DNA of 10,194 nt, from positions 1 to 10,194 of the forward strand of contig CALKAH010000214.1 of assembly GCA_937983315.1 (NCBI GenBank). The letters run 5' to 3'. Under the pieces are notes generated by a model. The model was not told the DNA's origin and did no database searches. It saw nothing but the letters and a program-made list of their open reading frames with translations. This DNA is from an uncultured Acholeplasmataceae bacterium (GTDB lineage Bacteria; Bacillota_I; Bacilli_A; Acholeplasmatales; Acholeplasmataceae). The translations under genes and the position numbers were made by a program. Each line of letters opens with the position of its first letter. The stretch's first letter is position 1. Shown here piece by piece: positions 1 through 10,194 of the stretch.

Positions 1-1206
1 AATCGCCCAGCAGCAAAAAACCTTGAAAGTGATTTGGGTATGGGTGAAATGCCTTTTATTCATCACGCACAAAACGATATCAGAGAATCATTCTTTGTTG
101 TCGGTGAAATCAGAAGACTTAACCAACTTGGTGTTCGTTTTGATGAAATCGCCGTTCTTTATCGAAATAATGCACTTTCACGTCTCTTTGAAGAAGCGAT
201 GATCAAAGAGGGACTACCTTATGTCATTTATGGTGGCATCAGTTTCTATGAACGTCGTGAAATTAAAGATGCACTCGCGTATATTCGAGCCGTCTTAGAT
301 CCGACCCAAGACTTCTATTTAAAACGAATTATCAATGTACCTAAACGTTCGATTGGGCTTGTTTCCATCCAAAAACTTGAACAAAAAGCAAAGGAATTAG
401 GCGTTTCCATGTTTGAAGCCATCCCTTATGCTGATTTAACACCTGCTGCAAAGCAATCGCTTCAATCATTTAGTGCGCTCATTCAAGATATGGGTACGAA
501 ATTTGATGAGATGGAGAATCTTGCTGAAATCATGCCCTATCTCATGGGAAAGACGGGATACATCGATATGCTTCGTGCTGAAAACGATGAGATTGCTGAT
601 GACAGAATTGATAACTTAAAAGAACTCCAAAACGTATTCACACGTGGTGATCAATACTACGAAGGGACGTTTATGGAAAAACTCCATCAACAGCTCGATC
701 AAATTGCGCTTTACTCTGATCAAGATCAAGAATTAGATGATGTCAATCGGGTGAGATTATCGACCTATCATCAAGTCAAAGGACTTGAGTTTCGAGCAGT
801 CTTTATGGTGGTCATGGAAGAAAATATTTTCCCCTCTGATCGTTCGTTGATGAATCCTGCCGAACTTGAAGAAGAACGAAGAATTGCTTATGTGGGTATC
901 ACACGAGCAAAAGAAAAGTTATACATGAGTTATGCGGATCAACGTATGGTTTATGGAACCATGCGATATTCATACCCCTCTCGCTTTATTCAAGAGTCAC
1001 GATTGTCATTTGAAAAACCATCCTTTGAAGGTATGAGTGAAGGAAAGGGACATCTCCTTAAGACAGGCGATAAAGTTGAACACAATGTCTTTGGATTAGG
1101 TGTTGTGATTCGTGTGGATGAAGATGTAGCAACCATTGCATTTGGTATGCCACATGGAATCAAGAAGATTTTGGAAAGTCACCCTGCACTTCGAAAAAGA
1201 GTATAA
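1..1206 (+). CDS. pcrA: ATP-dependent DNA helicase PcrA (UvrD family), C-terminal part, 5' end outside window
   Basis: The frame is open from base 1, so the gene begins upstream; 401 codons are visible and roughly the first 340 residues (Walker A, DExx box) are missing. PcrA is a superfamily 1A 3'-5' helicase used in repair, plasmid replication and removal of RecA or stalled RNA polymerase. What is visible begins in domain 2A just after motif IV. A 2B subdomain follows, from about window residue 80 to 250, opening with FYERREIKDALAYIR and containing IINVPKRSIG. Then come motif V (TYHQVKGLEF), motif VI (EERRIAYVGITRAKEKL) and a C-terminal Tudor-like module (GDKVEHNVFGLGVV) typical of the PcrA/UvrD tail that contacts RNA polymerase. 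The C-terminal end matches the family without truncation and stops at TAA. It is followed after 37 nt by a paralogous small helicase and then ligA; a pcrA-ligA pairing is usual in Bacillota. The identification is secure. Confidence 0.95.
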   Translation, partial: NRPAAKNLESDLGMGEMPFIHHAQNDIRESFFVVGEIRRLNQLGVRFDEIAVLYRNNALSRLFEEAMIKEGLPYVIYGGISFYERREIKDALAYIRAVLDPTQDFYLKRIINVPKRSIGLVSIQKLEQKAKELGVSMFEAIPYADLTPAAKQSLQSFSALIQDMGTKFDEMENLAEIMPYLMGKTGYIDMLRAENDEIADDRIDNLKELQNVFTRGDQYYEGTFMEKLHQQLDQIALYSDQDQELDDVNRVRLSTYHQVKGLEFRAVFMVVMEENIFPSDRSLMNPAELEEERRIAYVGITRAKEKLYMSYADQRMVYGTMRYSYPSRFIQESRLSFEKPSFEGMSEGKGHLLKTGDKVEHNVFGLGVVIRVDEDVATIAFGMPHGIKKILESHPALRKRV

Positions 1207-1243
1207 GGAAAGCATGATCACTATCATAAGATGAGGTGAGAAC

Positions 1244-7320
<6,077 letters not shown>

Positions 7321-7359
7321 AAAAGTAAAGTATTATGATACACTATTAGGGGGACATCA

Positions 7360-7899
7360 ATGAACGAAAAGAAACCGGATAAGGATCCAAACAAGCTTAC
7401 AGAAGAAGAACTTCAAGACTTGCTTGAAGAACTGAAAAAGAAAAAGAAAACAACGCGAAATATGAGTGTCGTCTTAGGCTTTATGCTGCATAAGAACTAT
7501 GTGATTCACATGATCTTGTCACTCGCCATCAATCTTCTCATCTTCGCAGTTGTTTTGGGATTAGCCATCGGAATCAATGCACCACTTGTTGAGATGACCT
7601 TACCAGGTTTCATTTTCGCAGTGATTCTTCTGACGTTGATTGAAAATTTTGTTAAGATTTTGATGTTTAAATATCTCACACGTATCATGCTGATGAGCAT
7701 GGGTATGCTATCCGTCATGGTTCAAATCATCGTTTTATATCTCGTTGATTTAATTCTTGTTGAAGGCTTTCATTTCATTGGTATCGAACGTTTGATTGCT
7801 TTTGCATTTGTCTTTTCTCTTCTACGTCTTATCATCTCGATTTACTTGAGACGGTTTTTATATCATGAAAAAGTTGTATTAATGGGAGGTCGCAAATGA
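7360..7899 (+). CDS. Four-helix membrane protein, probably YvlD / phage holin superfamily IV-like, with charged N-terminal tail
   Basis: The protein has 179 residues. The first 35 or so are cytoplasmic-looking and highly charged: an acidic amphipathic stretch (TEEELQDLLEEL, 14-25) followed by a five-lysine run (26-30). About four membrane helices follow, near 48-70, 80-103, 108-132 and 143-165. The C-terminal half (GFIFAVILLTLIENFVKIL, then a glycine-containing helix pair, then EGFHFIGIERLIAFAF) has the spacing I remember for YvlD-type proteins of about 110-125 aa. However, the family's usual Asn and Arg-Pro positions are not conserved here. Position supports the call, since yvlD lies directly before hprK in Bacillus subtilis. 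The molecular function of YvlD is not known to me; 'holin' refers to fold similarity, not to lysis. The ATG at 7360 has a strong AGGGGG ribosome binding site (7348-7353). Its stop overlaps the hprK start as ATGA. That the gene is real is sure; the family is tentative. Confidence 0.85.
   Translation: MNEKKPDKDPNKLTEEELQDLLEELKKKKKTTRNMSVVLGFMLHKNYVIHMILSLAINLLIFAVVLGLAIGINAPLVEMTLPGFIFAVILLTLIENFVKILMFKYLTRIMLMSMGMLSVMVQIIVLYLVDLILVEGFHFIGIERLIAFAFVFSLLRLIISIYLRRFLYHEKVVLMGGRK
7411..7429 (+). other. Perfect 7-bp hairpin in early coding region of the membrane protein gene
   Basis: CTTCAAG (7411-7417), loop ACTTG, CTTGAAG (7423-7429), starting 51 nt after the start codon. No T-tract follows. 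It falls in the charged amphipathic segment (LQDLLEEL), where repeated Leu/Glu codons make such pairing easier, so chance is a reasonable explanation. Confidence 0.2.
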
Positions 7900-8843
7900 A
7901 ACTCAAAGTGAAACACCTTGTTCGAGATCTTGATCTTGAACTCCTCAATGACAAAGCGTGTATGAATCGTGATGTCAAATCTGAAATGCTTTCAAGACCT
8001 GGTGTTGAACTCGCTGGATTCTTGGATTATTTTGATGCTGAACGATTGATTTTAATCGGTTCTAAAGAAGCGACATTCCTTCATAATTTGCCGTATGAAG
8101 TGAGAAAACAACGCGTTGAGGCGATGTTTAAAAAGGTACCTCCAGGATTCATTTTCTCAGTGAATGTGGACATTGAAGATTTCTTTGTTGAACTTGGTGA
8201 TCAATATCAAGTCGCCATATTAAAGAGTAAATCACGAACCACACCACTTTCTGGATCGCTTTATCAATATTTACACTCGAAACTTGCTCCACGTACATCG
8301 GTCCATGGTGTTCTTCTCGATATTCACGGATTAGGAACACTGATCACAGGTAAGTCTGGGATTGGGAAGAGTGAAACAGCACTTGAACTCATCAAAAGAG
8401 GACATATTTTAATCAGTGATGATCGTGTCGATATCTTTGAAGCAGCACCTGGGGTTTTAATTGGTTCAGCGCCTAAAGTCCTTGAACGCTATATTGAAGT
8501 TCGAGGTATTGGGATTGTTGACGTTGTTCAAATGTTTGGTGCTGGCGCATATCGTGAAAACAAAAAGGTACGCTTGGTTGTTGAACTCGAACATTGGAAA
8601 AAGGGTAAACAATATGATCGTTTAGGTATTGATACTGAAACGATAAAGATCTTTAATACCGAGATTGCAAAAATCACGATTCCTATTTTACCGGGTCGTA
8701 ACGTTGCAACGCTTGTTGAATCAGCAGCCATGAATCAAAAATTGAAATATCTTGGCTATAATGCAGCCTTAGAACTCACACAAGCTGTATCACTTCGTGC
8801 AGCAGGAAAACGGAAGGACGATGAAGATGACGAAGATTATTGA
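7896..8843 (+). CDS. hprK: HPr kinase/phosphorylase
   Basis: HprK is a bifunctional cytoplasmic enzyme that phosphorylates HPr at Ser46 with ATP (or PPi). It also reverses this with inorganic phosphate, yielding PPi, and so controls catabolite repression and PTS activity. The protein is 315 aa, full length. The N-terminal domain covers about 1-128. The catalytic domain contains VHGVLLDIHGLG (candidate catalytic His137), the P-loop GKSGIGKS (152-159), SDD (174-176), the HprK/P signature EVRGIGIVDV (201-210) and YDRLGID with Arg242. These correspond to the known active-site elements. The tail is very acidic (DDEDDEDY). The ribosome binding site GGGAGGT (7884-7890) lies in the last codons of the membrane protein, and the start codon overlaps that gene's stop (ATGA). 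The TGA stop lies 17 bp inside lgt. With ppaX two genes downstream, the enzyme and the pyrophosphatase that removes its product are in one unit. Confidence 0.97.
   Translation: MKLKVKHLVRDLDLELLNDKACMNRDVKSEMLSRPGVELAGFLDYFDAERLILIGSKEATFLHNLPYEVRKQRVEAMFKKVPPGFIFSVNVDIEDFFVELGDQYQVAILKSKSRTTPLSGSLYQYLHSKLAPRTSVHGVLLDIHGLGTLITGKSGIGKSETALELIKRGHILISDDRVDIFEAAPGVLIGSAPKVLERYIEVRGIGIVDVVQMFGAGAYRENKKVRLVVELEHWKKGKQYDRLGIDTETIKIFNTEIAKITIPILPGRNVATLVESAAMNQKLKYLGYNAALELTQAVSLRAAGKRKDDEDDEDY
7920..7941 (+). other. Imperfect 22-nt palindrome / hairpin in early hprK
   Basis: GTTCGAGATC (7920-7929), TT, GATCTTGAAC (7932-7941), with one G-T mismatch that becomes a G-U wobble in RNA. The RNA form is a 9-bp stem closed over a CUUG tetraloop, 24 nt after the hprK start codon. 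No T-tract follows. It encodes VRDLDLEL, in which the Asp-Leu repetition helps create the symmetry. A regulatory role is unproven. Confidence 0.25.
8814..8818 (+). promoter_or_regulatory. Ribosome binding site that sets the lgt start
   Basis: AAGGA lies in the acidic tail codons of hprK. It is 8 nt from ATG 8827 but only 2 nt from ATG 8821, and it lies downstream of ATG 8797. This favours 8827 as the lgt start. Confidence 0.55.
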
Positions 8844-9771
8844 TTTTTTTAAGAAGAGCAGCGATGCAAGAAATCATATCATTGGTGGAGCGATCTTTCT
8901 TGTTGTATTACTTTTAGCATTACTGACTCAAGATGGATTTCCCTATAACAAAACAGCGCTTGATTTAGGATTTGCACAAATTCAATGGTATGCTGTCTTT
9001 ATTTTGACAGGACTCAGTATTGGTGCATTCTTTGCCTATGAAGAGTTTAAACGAGTTGGATGGAATCCAGAATGGCTTTTTGATGCATTGTTGTGGGCGG
9101 TCCCCCTTTCGATCGTTGGATCACGTCTCTATTATGTGATATTTGACCCGAATCCAAGTTATTCATCACTCATGGATGTCATCAATATTCGACAAGGTGG
9201 CCTTTCCATTCACGGTGCAGTGATCACAGCGTTTATCTTTGTGTTCTTCTTCACCAAAAAAAAGAAAATACAATTTTGGGTATTAACAGATATTTTAGCG
9301 ATAGGATTTCTCATTGGACAGATCGTTGGTCGTTGGGGAAACTTCATGAATGCAGAAGCTTATGGTCCAGAAATTCAATCATCGTTTATGCTAAGCATTT
9401 TACCTGAGTTCATTAAAAATCAAATGACTATCGGTGGTGTGATCCACCATCCGACATTCCTTTATGAGGGATTATGGAATTTTGCGGGTCTTGTCTTCCT
9501 CCTCATTGCACGACGTAAGAGATGGTTCAAAGTGGGCGATTTAATGGGACTTTATTTGATTTGGTATGGTCTTGGTCGTGGAGCGATCATTGAACCACTT
9601 CGTACGGGTGGCGATCCAGGTGATGCACTTCGCATGTTTGGATTACCGACTAACATCGTATTATCGCTTACCCTCTTCATGTTAGGTGGACTAGCGATCA
9701 TTCTTGCTAAAAAACATTTCATTAAAGACCAACCTTATTATGTTGACATCTTGGTAGATATCCATGATTAA
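8827..9771 (+). CDS. lgt: Prolipoprotein diacylglyceryl transferase
   Basis: Lgt transfers diacylglycerol from phosphatidylglycerol to the lipobox cysteine of prelipoproteins in the cytoplasmic membrane, the first step of lipoprotein maturation. From ATG 8827 the protein is 314 aa; many Bacillota Lgts are nearer 270. Recognisable elements are IQWY (52-55), GGLSIHGA (124-131, His129), the Lgt signature GRWGNFMNAEAYG (168-180, Arg169), HPTFLYE (208-214) and GRGAIIEPLRT (250-260). Membrane helices alternate along the chain. There are two oddities. About 50 extra N-terminal residues include an additional hydrophobic segment (about 18-35) before the usual first helix. Arg251 and Glu256 are five apart, where R-F-F-I-E-type sequences have four. 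ATG 8821 or 8797 would lengthen it by 2 or 10 residues but fit the ribosome binding site worse. It overlaps hprK by 17 bp and ppaX by 8 bp. Confidence 0.95.
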   Translation: MTKIIDFFKKSSDARNHIIGGAIFLVVLLLALLTQDGFPYNKTALDLGFAQIQWYAVFILTGLSIGAFFAYEEFKRVGWNPEWLFDALLWAVPLSIVGSRLYYVIFDPNPSYSSLMDVINIRQGGLSIHGAVITAFIFVFFFTKKKKIQFWVLTDILAIGFLIGQIVGRWGNFMNAEAYGPEIQSSFMLSILPEFIKNQMTIGGVIHHPTFLYEGLWNFAGLVFLLIARRKRWFKVGDLMGLYLIWYGLGRGAIIEPLRTGGDPGDALRMFGLPTNIVLSLTLFMLGGLAIILAKKHFIKDQPYYVDILVDIHD

Positions 9772-10194
9772 GTGTGTGTTATTTGATCTTGATGGAACAC
9801 TCATCCAAACCACCGAGATCATCATTGAGACATTTAAAGTGACGTTTCAAAAGTATTTTCCACACATTCAATTAAGTGATGACGATTATACAAACATGCT
9901 TGGTCAGACACTATTCACAACATTTGGTTATTACACATCCAATCAAGATGAAATCAATGAAGTCGTTCAATTTTATCGCACCTATTCAGATGATATCATC
10001 GAACAAGGATTAAAGAGTTATCCTGGTGCGGTTGAAATCATGACATTTCTCAAGAAAAAGAATGTCAAGATAGGTGTTGTGACATCAAAAATGCGTCATG
10101 TTGCAACGCACCATTTGAAACTGACAGGATTAGTTGATTTTATCGATGGACTCGTCGGGTATGAAGATGTCACAGAACATAAACCTTCACCCGA
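9764..10194 (+). CDS. ppaX: HAD-family pyrophosphatase PpaX, N-terminal part, 3' end outside window
   Basis: The 143 visible codons start MIKCVLFDLDGTLIQTTEII. HAD motif I is DLDGT (8-12; Asp8 is the nucleophile and Asp10 the acid/base). The stretch around GIVTT in PpaX corresponds to GVVTSK here (motif II). The motif III lysine is in EHKPSP at the window edge. The cap domain lies between motifs I and II. The sequence resembles Bacillus PpaX (FDLDGTLI, then an FYRTYSD-like segment, then a LKLTGL stretch). The position directly after hprK-lgt is the PpaX position in Bacillus subtilis. PpaX hydrolyses the pyrophosphate released when HprK dephosphorylates Ser-P-HPr. Without the synteny, a generic phosphoglycolate phosphatase (Gph) would be the alternative name. 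The ATG at 9764 overlaps the end of lgt by 8 bp and has only a weak ribosome binding site (GGTAGAT, about 9753-9759), so translation probably relies on coupling. Confidence 0.88.
   Translation, partial: MIKCVLFDLDGTLIQTTEIIIETFKVTFQKYFPHIQLSDDDYTNMLGQTLFTTFGYYTSNQDEINEVVQFYRTYSDDIIEQGLKSYPGAVEIMTFLKKKNVKIGVVTSKMRHVATHHLKLTGLVDFIDGLVGYEDVTEHKPSP

Noticed and set aside
1214..1227. Small inverted repeat ATGAT-CACT-ATCAT between pcrA and the small helicase gene
   Set aside because: Only five A+T-rich base pairs and no T-tract; too weak for a terminator.
1222..1227. TATCAT as a possible -10 before the small helicase gene
   Set aside because: No -35 at suitable spacing and no extended -10; one match to a six-base motif is expected by chance.
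7334..7344. TATGAT/TACACT as a promoter before the membrane protein gene
   Set aside because: No matching -35 was found at 16-18 bp, so I did not list a promoter in this 39-nt gap, although one cannot be excluded.
8844..8851. T-run after the hprK stop as a terminator
   Set aside because: No stem precedes it and it lies inside lgt (codons for DFF).

Overview
The window is a gene-dense stretch of a low-G+C bacterial chromosome (roughly 40% G+C by eye). Every gene is on the + strand and no gap exceeds about 40 nt. The gene content (PcrA, NAD-dependent LigA, UvrA, then HprK-Lgt-PpaX) points to Bacillota or a close relative. HprK together with PpaX is typical of Gram-positive bacteria that regulate sugar uptake through Ser-phosphorylated HPr. 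TGA is used as a stop (ends of the second helicase, the membrane protein and hprK) and Trp is TGG, so the Mycoplasma/Spiroplasma code does not apply. An Erysipelotrichia- or Acholeplasma-like lineage is possible, but I cannot fix the class from this sequence alone.

Layout. 1-1206 is the 3' part of pcrA, cut by the window edge. 1244-2569 is a second, much smaller UvrD-type helicase. 2535-4520 is ligA and 4507-7320 is uvrA. 7360-7899 is a four-helix membrane protein resembling the YvlD / phage-holin-IV family. 7896-8843 is hprK, 8827-9771 is lgt, and 9764-10194 is the 5' part of ppaX, cut by the right edge. Most junctions overlap (35, 14, 4, 17 and 8 bp). The two gaps are 37 nt (pcrA to helicase) and 39 nt (uvrA to membrane protein). 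This suggests one long, translationally coupled transcription unit.

Functionally the first half is DNA repair: two helicases, the ligase that seals repair and Okazaki nicks, and the damage sensor of nucleotide excision repair. The second half is carbon regulation and envelope. HprK phosphorylates HPr on serine and also removes that phosphate, releasing pyrophosphate that PpaX hydrolyses. Lgt lipidates prolipoproteins. In Bacillus subtilis the pcrA-ligA pair and the hprK-lgt-ppaX group are separate loci; here they are joined through uvrA, with no uvrB in front of it.

Most of the window is conserved housekeeping sequence, and I see no new multi-gene defence or mobile system. The points worth a second look are local. 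(1) A terminator-like hairpin with a T-tract lies inside the first 20 codons of the second helicase. (2) That helicase appears to lack the regulatory 2B subdomain. (3) A 17-nt palindrome wraps a perfect extended -10 just before ligA. (4) UvrA has lost one cysteine of its first zinc module. (5) Hairpins recur just downstream of several start codons. (6) Lgt has an extra N-terminal membrane segment.
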